64,000 nt of DNA from Actinomyces procaprae (GCF_004798665.1 NZ_CP039292.1:2294001-2358000), one strand, 5' to 3'; positions 41,555-50,915 are shown, counted from the first letter of the stretch. Numbers and translations are program-made. Notes: generated by a model from the sequence alone, not told the origin.

Positions 41555-42334
41555 TCAGGAAGACCATCTGTCAGACGTCTCCGCACCTACGCCGACTTCG
41601 GGGTTTTCCACCGAGATTGCCGAGAGAGCACTGGCCAGATCAGCCAACGAATCGTCACAGAGCAGCCTCGGGTTACTTGTCATCCGAACCAAAAGGCCAC
41701 GGACTTGCTCTGGCGACAACTGACCGATCAAGAGTTCACTCTCATCAGCATTGTCAGCCTCAACGATCTCGGCACTCCTGACTAGAGAAAGTTGTTCTCT
41801 ACTGAACGCCTCAGCCGCCATAGCCGCCAAGTAACGAGCCTGCGCCTCCGCCCTAGCCATTTTCAGACCTGACGATGCTACGATATCTGAGCCAGGAGAG
41901 GTTACTTGCGGATTTCCCTCTGGAACTTCTGATTCCGGTTGACTTGCCTCAGCCCTAGATCCCTGTCCCGGACGAAGACGTGCGAGCTTCTCACGCTGCT
42001 TCCCGACGAAAGGGCGCACAGAGTCTTGCCACCATTGCCGAACATGTGGTTTCGCGAGCTCAATTCCGTTTTCAAGAAGCTGAGCCAGAACCTCACCGAT
42101 GAATTCAGCCAGTTCCTGCTGCTCTGGAGATAGACGACGCTCTTCTGTGGGCACGTAGACCTGATCCGTAACATCGAATATGCCATTATCAAAATCTTCT
42201 TTTGGAACAAAACGCGCATGCCCCCTCAGATTGCCGTCAGCATCAAACAGATTCTGATGAAGGCCGCCTTCTTTCCTGCGCCCCGGCATCAGCGTATCGT
42301 CATCCCACTCGAAGTACCCAGGAATGCTGCCCAT
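41555..42334 (-). CDS. low-GC hypothetical protein between IS remnants
   Basis: 259 aa. Base composition is clearly lower in GC than the surrounding genes and codon use is mixed, so recent transfer is likely. The N-terminus carries EWDDDTLMPGRRKEGGLHQN and LFDADGNLRGHARFVP. The middle has an amphipathic LSPEQQELAEFIGEVLAQLL helix, and the rest is Glu/Ala-rich. No family is recognised. It lies between an IS481 remnant and an IS3 element in the scarred region beside ssrA. Confidence 0.65.
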   Translation of the reverse strand: MGSIPGYFEWDDDTLMPGRRKEGGLHQNLFDADGNLRGHARFVPKEDFDNGIFDVTDQVYVPTEERRLSPEQQELAEFIGEVLAQLLENGIELAKPHVRQWWQDSVRPFVGKQREKLARLRPGQGSRAEASQPESEVPEGNPQVTSPGSDIVASSGLKMARAEAQARYLAAMAAEAFSREQLSLVRSAEIVEADNADESELLIGQLSPEQVRGLLVRMTSNPRLLCDDSLADLASALSAISVENPEVGVGAETSDRWSS

Positions 42335-42358
42335 ACTCTGATTTTAGACGAGTCTTCG

Positions 42359-43811
42359 TGTCAAGCCCCGGGTTTTGTGGAGGGTGTCTTGTCTGGTGAC
42401 TGCACTTGCCGGCTGGGGGTGGCTGGTGGTGGTCTGCTCGCCGACGTCCATGGCCTCGGCGATGGTGTTGGTGTCTTCTTGTGGTGGTGGGGTGTAGGCC
42501 TGCTCGTGCTCGATGGGGGCGTGCATGCCGATGGTGGAGCGGGGGCGGGTGTTGTTGAACCAGTGCACCCACTCGGCGGTAGCGAACACGGGCGTCGTAG
42601 ATGCCCTCCCAGGGGCCGTGGGCGTCGAGGTAGTGGCGGTTGCGGATGAGCTCGGCCTTGTAGAGCGAGTTGAGGACCTCGGCCAGCGCGTTGTCGTATG
42701 AGTCGCCCTTGGAGCCCACCGAGGCGACCGCGTCGCCGTCGGATAGGTCCTGCCCGCAACGGGTCGCCCGGTACAGCCGCACCCGGCCGCGTGTGATGAA
42801 CCAGGCCGGTAAGGTCGGCTTCTTCTCGCCTTCGCTGCCAGATACCCATGCGTAGGGCGCCCCTGGGCCAGGGCGGTGTACAAGCTCGTAGAAGTCTGCC
42901 ACCCAATGATCCGCCGCGAGCACACGTCAGCGGGCGAAGGCGACGTACCCCCCCCCAGCCTTACGGGGTGCGTACGTAAGTGGGGTACTTCCCACGAAGT
43001 GGGGAATGTCCACAGGCCCACAGCTCGTTGGGCAGGAAAGCGCTGAAGTGTCTGCCCGTCAGGTCTGCGGGGTACTGCTCCTTGGGAGCGCTGCGCGTGG
43101 TGCGTGGTGATTTGGCGTGGCGGATGCCGTGCATGCTCATGGCCCGCATAAGCCTCTCCACGGTACAGCGGGCGACATGCCCCGGCCCATGACGCTCAGA
43201 CTCCTCAGGCCGGTTGAGCATCGCATGCATCTTCCTGGCGCCCAGAACACAATAGTTGTTCTCATGCACCCTCATGATCTCGGCCTTGAAAGCGCCATCA
43301 CACCGCCCTTGCTGATGGGGGACGGGACTTGGCTGCACACGTGGTGCTCGGGGCGATCTTCATGCCTGAGGCGGTCAGGACGTGGCAGTGCCGGCACAGG
43401 CCCCGAACTCTTTACGGGAGTCGATGTACTCACAGATCAGCGGGATGGGCGTCCTGGATCCGCCGCGAAGAAAGGCGATGCACCCCTTCGGATCGCGTTA
43501 GCCCTGCGCAGCTCGCGGATTTCGGTCTCAAGCTGCCTGATCCGCTCGGCATCAGATGTGGTGGTTCCCGGGCTGGCGCCTGCGTCGATCTCGGCCTCCT
43601 GTGCCCCAGGTGCGCAGCGCCCCGGGGTATACGTCCAGCTCCTCGGGGATCCTCCAGGTTCGTTCCCCGTGTCTGTCGGGTCCTGGCGGGGCCCTGCACA
43701 CCCCATCCGGGTTGCCCGCTCTCACAACTCCTCGGGATACTTCCACGGGTAGCACTTCCGGCAGTGATCCTTCCGTGCGTTCACCGCCTCCATCAAACCC
43801 GGGACGATTCA
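42359..43811 (-). mobile_element. decayed IS3-family insertion sequence
   Basis: Ends match as inverted repeats: TGTCAAGCCCCGGGTTTTGT at 42359 and, on the minus strand from 43811, TGAATCGTCCCGGGTTTGAT, both continuing GGAGG. Inside, OrfA fragments read YPGALRTW, TTTSDAERIRQLETEIRELR and ASPFFAADPGRPSR. OrfB fragments read ENNYCVLGARKMHAMLNRP, CTVERLMRAMSMHGIRHAK and WVHWFNNTRPRSTIG. Multiple frameshifts make it inactive. The length of 1,453 bp is normal for IS3. A deleted relative lies at 6231. Confidence 0.8.
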
Positions 43812-44097
43812 GCGCCCCGGCGGCGACCCACTCGAGCAGAGCGGTGGGCAGGTGGTAGGCGACCTCGACGACGGCGGCGCGCCCGGCCTGTAGGTGGACT
43901 GTGGCGGCGTCGCAGTAGGTGCGCCCGAGGCGGCCGGCGTCCCCGAGGTAGCAAAGGGGCGCCCGGCGTACTTCCAGATCTGCGCCGGGGCCGAAGAGGC
44001 GCTGGATCTCGCCGCCGGTGACGTCACCGGGGCGGACGATGACCGCGCGGGCGAGGGCACGGCGGGCAGCGGCGGCGGGGAGGGTGGGAGTGGTCAT
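43812..44097 (-). pseudogene. hypothetical gene truncated by IS3 element
   Basis: About 95 codons remain from ATG 44097 (MTTPTLPAAAARRALARAVI...), with a good AGGAAGG ribosome site. The 3' end runs into the IS3 inverted repeat at 43811 and becomes transposase shadow. The remaining part (GRTYCDAATVHLQAGRAAVVEVAYHL in fragments) suggests a small globular protein, family not recognised. It lies just beyond the 3' end of ssrA, a common integration site, so it may be cargo of an older island. Confidence 0.5.
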
Positions 44098-44212
44098 GGC
44101 TTGGGGCCTTCCTGTTCAGGCGCGCCCATGCCGTGTTGCCCATTCTCATTGTACCCACCATGTACCCACAGGGGGTTCGCGGGAGGCTTTTCGTTGGTAT
44201 CCCAACGGATAG

Positions 44213-44578
44213 TGGAGATGCGGGGAATCGAACCCCGGTCCGACGGCAATGCAACAGGACTTCTCCGGGTGCAGTTCGCTACTGCTTTTCTCAGCCCCGG
44301 CGTCTCACGCGAACAAGGACGCCGACGGGCTCAGCCACCAAAGTGTCCTGAGGCCCCCGGTGGCATGGGACCTCAGCAGTGGCTTCCTAGATGACGCCAG
44401 GAACCGGGTCGGAAGCACCCCCGGGCTGGCGAACTTCGGCTCTCGTCAGGCGACGAGGACGAAGTCGGCGCGAGTCTTATCGGCACCTATAGGTTTGCAC
44501 AGAGCGTTGACGAGATGACTGTGCATCCTCGACCCGCTTCTCCTGAATCCACGACCGTCGTCGAAACCGATCATCCCC
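44213..44578 (-). ncRNA. ssrA: tmRNA (ssrA), tag ADKTRADFVLVA
   Basis: 366 bases with encoded CCA (minus-strand 3' end at 44213). The tRNA-like ends pair: 5' GGGGATG with 3' CATCTCC. The T-arm holds GGGGTTCGATTCCCC. The tag reading frame at 44484-44446 encodes ADKTRADFVLVA followed by TGA; with the charged Ala this makes the degradation tag. It rescues stalled ribosomes together with SmpB (45857), from which it is separated only by the aldo/keto reductase. Confidence 0.96.
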
Positions 44579-44689
44579 TGTTGAGTTCTCCCCGTCCGGA
44601 GCTCCGGTCGGGAACACGCTGAAAGCTCAGCAACTAAAGGATACCTCCGCCGCTCCCCCGGCGCACGAGACCTTCGCCACGGTTTTTGT

Positions 44690-44718
44690 TTTACAGAACC
44701 ACTAGTTCCCGGTACGCT
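44690..44718 (+). promoter_or_regulatory. promoter of aldo/keto reductase gene
   Basis: TTTACA (44690-44695) and TACGCT (44713-44718) with a 17-base spacer, 34 bases before the ATG. GAAGGAGG lies just before the start codon as ribosome site. Confidence 0.55.
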
Positions 44719-44752
44719 GTCGGCACCGTGTCATCATCGAAGGAGGCCCGTC

Positions 44753-45748
44753 ATGGAGACCCGCCCGTTCCCCGCCCTGGACCGCGACATCTCCGTCGTC
44801 GGCATCGGCACCTGGCAGCTCGGCACCGACTGGGGTGAGGTCACCGCCGCCGACGCCACCGCCACGCTGCAGGCGGCGCTCGACGCCGGTGTCACATTCA
44901 TCGACACCGCCGACGTCTACGGCGACGGCCGCTCCGAGCGCCTCGTCGGCGCCTTCGCCGCCGCCCACCCCGACGCCGGACTCACCATTGCCACCAAGAT
45001 GGGCCGACGAGTCGAGCAAGTACCCGACAACTACACGCGCGAGGCCTTCCGGGCCTGGAATGACCGCTCCCGGCAGAACCTGGACGTGGACACGATCGAC
45101 CTGGTGCAGCTGCACTGCCCGCCCAGCGAGGTCATCTCCGCCGAACGCACCTGGGACTGGCTGGAAGAAATGGTGGCGGAGGGTCGCATCCGCGCCTACG
45201 GGGTCAGCGTGGAGACCTGCGCCCAGGCCTTGGCAGCCATGCGCCGCCCCGGCTGCGCCAGCGTGCAGATCATCCTCAATGTCCTGCGCCGCAAGCCGCT
45301 GGAGCAGGTGCTGCCGACGGCGCAGGACACCGGCACCGCGATCATCGCCCGCGTGCCGCTGGCCTCCGGGCTGCTGTCCGGCCGCTACACCGCGGACACC
45401 ACCTTCCCCGCCTCCGACCACCGCAACTACAACCGCGACGGCTCCGCCTTCGACATCGGCGAGACCTTCTCCGGCGTGCCCTTCGGCGTCGGCGTCGAGG
45501 CCGCCCAGGAGTTCACCGCCCTGTGCCGCGAGCTCGGCCCGGCAGCCGCCTCCCCCGCCCAGGTGGCGTTGCGCTGGATCCTCGACCAGCCGGGCGTGAC
45601 CACGGTGATCCCCGGCGCGCGCAGTGCCGAGCAGGCCCGCGCCAACGCCGCCGCAGCAGCCTTGCCCGCACTGGGCGAGCAGCTGCACGCAGCCCTGGAG
45701 GACTTGTACGACCGGCGCATCCGCGCTCACGTGCACGACCGCTGGTAA
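44753..45748 (+). CDS. aldo/keto reductase
   Basis: 331 aa. It is an NADPH-dependent carbonyl reductase with the AKR tetrad: Asp and Tyr in DTADVYGDGRSE, Lys in IATKMG and His in LVQLHCPP. The C-terminal GVTTVIPGARSAEQARAN cofactor block is intact. It is most like the YajO/Tas-type general stress AKRs; substrate unknown. It starts 175 bp from the ssrA 5' end in the opposite direction and converges with smpB at a hairpin. Confidence 0.92.
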   Translation: METRPFPALDRDISVVGIGTWQLGTDWGEVTAADATATLQAALDAGVTFIDTADVYGDGRSERLVGAFAAAHPDAGLTIATKMGRRVEQVPDNYTREAFRAWNDRSRQNLDVDTIDLVQLHCPPSEVISAERTWDWLEEMVAEGRIRAYGVSVETCAQALAAMRRPGCASVQIILNVLRRKPLEQVLPTAQDTGTAIIARVPLASGLLSGRYTADTTFPASDHRNYNRDGSAFDIGETFSGVPFGVGVEAAQEFTALCRELGPAAASPAQVALRWILDQPGVTTVIPGARSAEQARANAAAAALPALGEQLHAALEDLYDRRIRAHVHDRW

Positions 45749-45764
45749 ATCGGCCCGCCCAGCT

Positions 45765-45792
45765 CGTCGTCGGCCCACCCTGCCCGACGACG
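45765..45792. terminator. hairpin between aldo/keto reductase and smpB
   Basis: Nine-base inverted repeat CGTCGTCGG-N10-CCGACGACG in the 108-bp convergent gap. It has no T-run; it could serve either direction. Confidence 0.45.
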
Positions 45793-45856
45793 ACGCTTGG
45801 TGCCCCGCCGACCGGCAAGCGGCGTCACGCTCAGTAGAAGAACCGGGGCGCCCGCC

Positions 45857-46387
45857 TCAGCCGCGACGCCGGTTGGCGGAGGCCATGGCGCGTGCCGCGT
45901 CCCGCTTGTCCTGTGCCTCCCGCAGGGCCTGGCGCTTGTCCCAGTCCTGCTTGCCTCGGGCTAGCGCGAGCTCCAGCTTGACGCGTCCGCCGGTGAAGTA
46001 CAGCTCCAGGGGCACGATCGTGTAGCCCTTGGCCTGCACCCGCTGCGCGAGCTTGTCCAGTTCGGAGCGGTGCAGCAGCAGCTTGCGCTTGCGGCGCGGG
46101 GAGTGGTTGTTCCAGGTGCCCTGCAGGTATTCGGGGATGTGGGCGCCCTGCAGCCAGGCCTCCCCGTTGCGGTCGATCTCGATCCACGCCTCGGTCAGGG
46201 AGGCCCGGCCCATGCGCAGGGCCTTGACCTCGGTGCCGGTCAGGGCGAGGCCCGCCTCGTAGCGGTCCTCGATGAAGTAGTCATGCGTCGCCCTGCGGTT
46301 ACGGGCGATGGTCTTATGCGCGGCGGCAGCGGCCTTGGCACGCTCCGCCGGGGTGAGCTTCTTGGTCCCCTCGGTCTTCTTGGCCAC
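45857..46387 (-). CDS. smpB: SsrA-binding protein SmpB
   Basis: 176 aa, slightly long because of a basic N-terminal extension of about 18 residues. The core has IARNRRATHDYFIEDRYEAG, LTGTEVKALRMGRASL, the RKRKLLLHRSELDKL block and YTIVPLELYF. It ends in the basic tail that threads the ribosomal mRNA channel. It works with ssrA, encoded 1.3 kb away. Confidence 0.97.
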   Translation of the reverse strand: MAKKTEGTKKLTPAERAKAAAAAHKTIARNRRATHDYFIEDRYEAGLALTGTEVKALRMGRASLTEAWIEIDRNGEAWLQGAHIPEYLQGTWNNHSPRRKRKLLLHRSELDKLAQRVQAKGYTIVPLELYFTGGRVKLELALARGKQDWDKRQALREAQDKRDAARAMASANRRRG

Positions 46388-46477
46388 CGGCGTCCCCTTC
46401 CCTCGTCCCGGTCCGTCAAGCCACGGCGTCGCATCCTACTGCCGCCGACGGCGGTCGCCAAGACCGCTGCCCGGCCC

Positions 46478-47812
46478 TCAGAACCCGGGCAGGGTCATGG
46501 GGTCCACCTCGGTGCCGTTAATGATCACCTCGAAGTGGACGTGCGGGCCGGTGGCCCCACCGGTCATACCCGTAAGGCCGATGGTCTGCCCGCGGGTCAC
46601 GGTGGCGCCATTGGGAACAGAGATCGCGGACAGGTGGCAGTAGGCGAGCACCACCGACTGCCCGTTGATGACGCCGCCGTTGATGAAGACGCCATTACCG
46701 CAGGAGCTATTGATGTTATGCGTGACGGTCCCGGCCACTCCCGCGTACTGGGGCGTGCCGGATGAGGCCACCAGGTCGACGCCGGCGTGCAACCGCCGCT
46801 CCCCGGTGATGGGGTGGATCCGGTAGCCGAAGGGGGAGGCGACGATGAGGGGGCCGGCGATGGGGTGCCCGATCGCCCCGCTCCCCAGGGAGGATGACGC
46901 CCCCGCGCCCGAGGACGAACCCGTGTAGCCGGCGGAGGCCCGGTTGGCGGCGTCGAGCTCGGCGATCTTGGCGGCGGCGGCCTCCTCGTCGGCGGCGGCC
47001 TGCGCCTGCTGCTTCTCCAGGTCGGCCTTCTGCGACTCCAGGTTCGATGCTGCCGTCGCCTTCTCCGCCTTCAGAGCGGCCACCTCATCGCGCTTGGTCT
47101 TGGCGGTGTCCTTGGCGGTCTGGGCGGCCGTCTTGGCGGCGTCGGCCTCCGCCTTGAGCGTGCTTACGCGCTCGGTGGTGGCGTCCTGACGGGCCTGGCG
47201 GTTGGCGGCCTGGACGCGCTCCTGCTCGGCGGCGGACAGCACCGACTCCTGCACGCCAGTGGCGATCTCCATGGTGGAGGCGCGGTCGGTGAGCTCATCT
47301 ACCGAATCGGAGGCGAGCACGTACGTCCAGGACGTGACCGCGCTGTCGCCCTGATAGGTGGCCACCACCAGGTCGGCCACGGAGGTGGTGTTCTCATCAA
47401 CGGTGGTCTGAGTCTGCTCCGCCTGCTCCTTGAGCGTGGCCAGCTGTGACTCCGCCACGGCCAGCCGGTTGGCGGCGGTCTGCTGCTCGCGCTCCTTCTG
47501 CGCCAGCACGGCCTCGGCACTGTCGAGCTCGGTCTGGGCGGTGTCCAGGGACGCCTGCGCGTTCTGCAGCTCGATGTATGCCTGTCCCAGCTCCGCCGAC
47601 ACCCCCTCCAGGGATGCGGCCAGCTCGGCCTGCTTGCGCTGGGCGGCGGCCTGGTCGTCGACGGCGTCCTGACGTTCGTCGGCCTGCGCGCCGGCGTACA
47701 GGGGGGCTGCGGCCAGCACCAGGGCCGCGGCAGTCGCGACGGCACGCCGCGCCCGCCGCGCCCGGCGACGCCGACTGGAACCAGCTTGGAGGGGGGATCG
47801 GACTGAGAACAT
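46478..47812 (-). CDS. M23 murein endopeptidase with coiled coil (FtsEX partner)
   Basis: 444 aa. An arginine-rich start and hydrophobic segment (about 24-42) form a signal peptide. Residues about 47-285 are a long Ala/Glu/Gln coiled coil. The LytM domain occupies the last 130 residues, with zinc ligands His and Asp in RLHAGVDL and the HVH of GPHVHFEV. The gene follows ftsX by 5 bases. In other bacteria FtsEX opens a coiled-coil regulator of cell-wall hydrolases (EnvC, PcsB, RipC), so this is the likely FtsEX-activated enzyme splitting septal peptidoglycan. Confidence 0.9.
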   Translation of the reverse strand: MFSVRSPLQAGSSRRRRARRARRAVATAAALVLAAAPLYAGAQADERQDAVDDQAAAQRKQAELAASLEGVSAELGQAYIELQNAQASLDTAQTELDSAEAVLAQKEREQQTAANRLAVAESQLATLKEQAEQTQTTVDENTTSVADLVVATYQGDSAVTSWTYVLASDSVDELTDRASTMEIATGVQESVLSAAEQERVQAANRQARQDATTERVSTLKAEADAAKTAAQTAKDTAKTKRDEVAALKAEKATAASNLESQKADLEKQQAQAAADEEAAAAKIAELDAANRASAGYTGSSSGAGASSSLGSGAIGHPIAGPLIVASPFGYRIHPITGERRLHAGVDLVASSGTPQYAGVAGTVTHNINSSCGNGVFINGGVINGQSVVLAYCHLSAISVPNGATVTRGQTIGLTGMTGGATGPHVHFEVIINGTEVDPMTLPGF

Positions 47813-47817
47813 GGGAA

Positions 47818-48732
47818 TCAGACCCTCGTGTACTTCGACAGTGAGAAGGCGGAGGAGACCACGGCCAGGACCACCGCCGCGAGCAGCAGCCAGGGCGCCA
47901 GGCGCAGGACGTCACCGGTGCCGATGAAGGCGGTGAACTGCACTGAGGTGGCCAGCCAGTCGACGACGACGTAGCGCACCAGCGCCCACAGCGCGGCCAC
48001 GGAGCCGATGGCACCGATCAGGGCGGCGATGGCGCCCTCAAGCATGAAGGGAAGCTGGATGAACAGGTTAGAGGCGCCGACCAGCCGCATGATGCCGGTC
48101 TCCTTGGAGCGGCTCATGGCGGACAGCCGGATGGTGGTGGAGATCAGCAGCACCGCGGTCAGCGCCAGGATGGCGGCCAAGCCACCGGTGATCCAGGAGA
48201 CCCGGTTCATCACCACGAACAGGGGTTCGAGCGTATCGCCCTGGTCGATGACGCGCTCGACGCCGGCGCGACCGGTGAACTGCTCGGCGACCACCTGGTA
48301 CTTCTCCGGGTCCACGAGCTTGATGCGGAAGGACACGGGCATCATGTCCTCGGTGGCGTTGCGGCCGATCCGCGACTCCCCGTAGGCGTCCATGAACCGC
48401 TTGTAGGCGTCCTCCTTAGACTCGATCGTGTATGACTCGATGTAGGGGGACAGCGTGGCGGAGTTGACCAGGTCCTCGACGGCGTCGATCTGCTCCTGCG
48501 TGGCCTCGCCCTCGGTGCAGGCCGCCGCGTTGGAGGACGGCGGACACATGTAGACGCTGACCTCGACCTTGTCGTACCAGTCCCCCTTCATCACGGCGAT
48601 CTGGTTCTGCAGCAGCACCGATGCGCCGACGAACAGCAGCGACACGAAGGACACCAGGATCACCGACACGGTCATGACCAGGTTGCGGCTGAGCCCCTTG
48701 AAGGTCTCGGAGACGATGAAACGAAATCGCAT
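47818..48732 (-). CDS. ftsX: cell-division protein FtsX
   Basis: 304 aa. One N-terminal helix (about 20-42), an outside domain of about 130 residues with two cysteines (MCPPSSNAAAC), and three C-terminal helices, as in FtsX. The conserved SRSKETGIMRLVGASNLFI loop precedes the last helices. It forms a complex with FtsE and transmits ATP hydrolysis to the periplasmic-side hydrolase encoded next. ftsE ends 78 bases upstream. Confidence 0.94.
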   Translation of the reverse strand: MRFRFIVSETFKGLSRNLVMTVSVILVSFVSLLFVGASVLLQNQIAVMKGDWYDKVEVSVYMCPPSSNAAACTEGEATQEQIDAVEDLVNSATLSPYIESYTIESKEDAYKRFMDAYGESRIGRNATEDMMPVSFRIKLVDPEKYQVVAEQFTGRAGVERVIDQGDTLEPLFVVMNRVSWITGGLAAILALTAVLLISTTIRLSAMSRSKETGIMRLVGASNLFIQLPFMLEGAIAALIGAIGSVAALWALVRYVVVDWLATSVQFTAFIGTGDVLRLAPWLLLAAVVLAVVSSAFSLSKYTRV

Positions 48733-48810
48733 GCGGTTACCTCAGTACCTCGTTCACGGGATTAGCGGGATTCACAGCCCTCGCAGTCCTCACTGCCGGC
48801 GGTGCCGGGC

Positions 48811-49500
48811 TCAACGGTCCGATCCGTACACGCCGCGAGCCTGATCACGTACGACCTCGCCCGCCTTGAGCTCGATGACGCGCTTGCGCATCTGGTCGAC
48901 GATCTCGTCGTCGTGGGTGGCCATGACCACGGTGGTGCCCTGCCGGTTGATGCGGTCCAGCAGGCGCATGATGCCCACGGAGGTCGAGGGGTCGAGGTTT
49001 CCGGTGGGCTCGTCGGCCAGGAGCAGCTTGGGGCGATTGACCATCGCGCGGGCAATGGCGACTCGCTGCTGCTCACCGCCGGACAGCTCATGCGGCAGGC
49101 GCTTGTCCTTGCCGGACAGTCCCACCAGCTCCAGGGCCTCGGGCACGGCCGACAGGATGTAGTGGCGCGGCTTGCCGATCACCTGGGAGGCGATGGCAAT
49201 GTTCTCGAAGACGTTCTTGTTCTCCAGCAGGCGGAAGTCCTGGAAGACGAAGCCCATCTCCTGGCGCAGCTTGGGGACCTTCCAGCTGGAGATCTGCGAC
49301 AGGTCGCGGCCGAGCACGTGGATGCTGCCGGAGGTGGGGCGCTCCTCCCGCAGGGTCAGGCGCAGGAAGGTCGACTTGCCGGAGCCGGAGGCACCCACCA
49401 GGAACACGAACTCCTCGCGCTCAATCTCAATGGAGACGTCATCGAGCGCGGGCCGGGCTCCGCGCTTGTACACCTTGGAGACGTTGTCGAATCGGATCAT
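48811..49500 (-). CDS. ftsE: cell-division ATP-binding protein FtsE
   Basis: 229 aa. Walker [11 protein letters not shown]-loop VFQDFRLL, signature [14 protein letters not shown], Walker [14 protein letters not shown] and switch His in MATHDDEIV are all present. It is the first gene of ftsE-ftsX-M23 peptidase. The region between it and the divergent gene at 49652 is about 150 bp. Confidence 0.96.
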   Translation of the reverse strand: MIRFDNVSKVYKRGARPALDDVSIEIEREEFVFLVGASGSGKSTFLRLTLREERPTSGSIHVLGRDLSQISSWKVPKLRQEMGFVFQDFRLLENKNVFENIAIASQVIGKPRHYILSAVPEALELVGLSGKDKRLPHELSGGEQQRVAIARAMVNRPKLLLADEPTGNLDPSTSVGIMRLLDRINRQGTTVVMATHDDEIVDQMRKRVIELKAGEVVRDQARGVYGSDR

Positions 49501-49651
49501 GGGGAAGCTGCTTCCTGCTCGTAGCCGACGCAGGCACGCCGGGACTGCAAGCCACGGTAACCAGTGAGGCTTGGAATCCCGGCGTTGACACGCCCGGACA
49601 CGCCGAGTCGTGGTGTGGCGCTGCCCGCCTCGGACGACCTACCGTTCCGGC

Positions 49652-50215
49652 ATGCCCTGCACCATCTCCGACGACGGAACGCCCGACTCCCCCACCGCAC
49701 GCACCTGCGGCGACGAGCCCGCAGCCGCGGCCGGCGCCCGCAAGCGCACCGCCCCCCAGGTCGACGTCGGCTCCTGGAGCCGCTTCATCCCCTCGCTGAC
49801 GCAGCTGCTGCAAAGCGCCAATCTGATCGACATCGTCGTGGTGGAACTGACGCTCGCCGCGCCGATCGTCACCGCCGACACGGTGGTGCGCATCCGTACC
49901 GGCACCGGCCCGCTACGCGCTCTGCGCCGACGGCGCCGCCCGGAACCCTCACCGGTCCCGCCGCGAATAATGGCCTTCGGCCTTCCCGATGAGGTCACGT
50001 TCACCGTGCCGATGCTGGACGAGCAGCGGCGGGCACTGCTCACCGAGGACGCCTCGACGACGCTGACGGGGCTGGGCTGGGAGCAGGAACCTACGCGGTT
50101 GCGCTGCAGGATGCCGAAGCCACAGGCACAGCAGGCGGTCGCGATGGCCTCCCGAGCACTGATTGAGGTGTTCGACGTCGCGCACCCCGCGGATCTGGCC
50201 GTCCGCGTGCTCTAG
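49652..50215 (+). CDS. hypothetical protein, possible YbjN/TY-Chap-like fold
   Basis: 187 aa from ATG 49652. It has a Ala/Pro-rich start, then SWSRFIPSLTQLLQ, a basic loop (RALRRRRRPE) and FGLPDEVTFTVPML, and ends QQAVAMASRALIEVFDVAH. The alternating alpha-beta pattern recalls bacterial T3SS-chaperone/YbjN-like proteins common in actinobacteria, but this is a weak resemblance. It converges with ssb. An antisense open frame covers part of it; this strand is preferred for its more protein-like composition. Confidence 0.55.
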   Translation: MPCTISDDGTPDSPTARTCGDEPAAAAGARKRTAPQVDVGSWSRFIPSLTQLLQSANLIDIVVVELTLAAPIVTADTVVRIRTGTGPLRALRRRRRPEPSPVPPRIMAFGLPDEVTFTVPMLDEQRRALLTEDASTTLTGLGWEQEPTRLRCRMPKPQAQQAVAMASRALIEVFDVAHPADLAVRVL

Positions 50216-50276
50216 CGCCATGCCCGGCGCGGCTGCGCACCTGCCCCGGCGCAGACCGAGGCCGCGCCAGACTTGA

Positions 50277-50915
50277 TCAGCCCTCCTCGTCGGCGAGCAT
50301 GTACTCCAGTGGATCCGGCTCATCGGCGGCTGTCATGGTCGGCGGAATGACCGGCACTGGCTCCTCCTGCGCCGCAGGACCGGCGGTGCCCGGCGCGGGA
50401 GCCGGGTAGGGGTCCTCCACTCCGGTCGCCGACGCCGGTGCGGGGCGGGCGGCCTCGTCCGCACTGGGCGCCGACACCGGGGAGCCGGCCGAGCCGGATG
50501 AGCTGGTCGCCTCGGCACCCGCTGCGCCGGTCTCGCCGTCTTCAGTGGTATCGGTCCGGTGGACGATGCGCATGAAGCGCGTCTCCCCACGTGTCAGGTC
50601 ATGGCCTCCGCAGGAGACCGTCAGCACGTTGGTGAAGAACTCCTCGGAGCCCTTGAACCAGCTCTCCTGGGTGAAGCGCCCGACCAGTACCACCGGATCG
50701 CCCTTGTGCAGGGAGCGGCCGAGGTTCTCGGCCAGCGGCCCCCATGCCTTGGCGGTGAACCAGATGGTCCGCCCGTCCTGCCAGCCATCGGAGGTGCGGT
50801 ATGAGGGGGACGTGGCCAGGCGGAAGTAGCAGTAGGCGCGTCCTGCGGAGGTGCGGGTGACGGCGGGGTTCGTGCCGAGAACGCCCTGCACGACGAGGTC
50901 AAGTTGGCGGCTCAT
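50277..50915 (-). CDS. ssb: single-stranded DNA-binding protein paralogue
   Basis: 212 aa. The OB fold covers about the first 115 residues (LDLVVQGVLGTNPAVTRTSA, YCYFRLATSPSYRT, TIWFTAKAWGPLAENLGRSL and KGDPVVLVGRFTQESW). A long Ala/Pro/Glu tail follows. The tip is EYMLADEEG, not the DDDIPF-like tip that recruits repair proteins. Gene context lacks rpsF and rpsR, so this is a second SSB rather than the replication one. Confidence 0.82.
   Translation of the reverse strand: MSRQLDLVVQGVLGTNPAVTRTSAGRAYCYFRLATSPSYRTSDGWQDGRTIWFTAKAWGPLAENLGRSLHKGDPVVLVGRFTQESWFKGSEEFFTNVLTVSCGGHDLTRGETRFMRIVHRTDTTEDGETGAAGAEATSSSGSAGSPVSAPSADEAARPAPASATGVEDPYPAPAPGTAGPAAQEEPVPVIPPTMTAADEPDPLEYMLADEEG

Noticed and set aside
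44100-44212. Gene or att repeat between the truncated gene and ssrA
   Set aside because: No second copy of the tmRNA 3' end is seen in the window and no frame is convincing.
49639-50043. Minus-strand 134-codon frame opposite the gene at 49652
   Set aside because: Ser/Arg-rich composition; the plus-strand product looks more protein-like.
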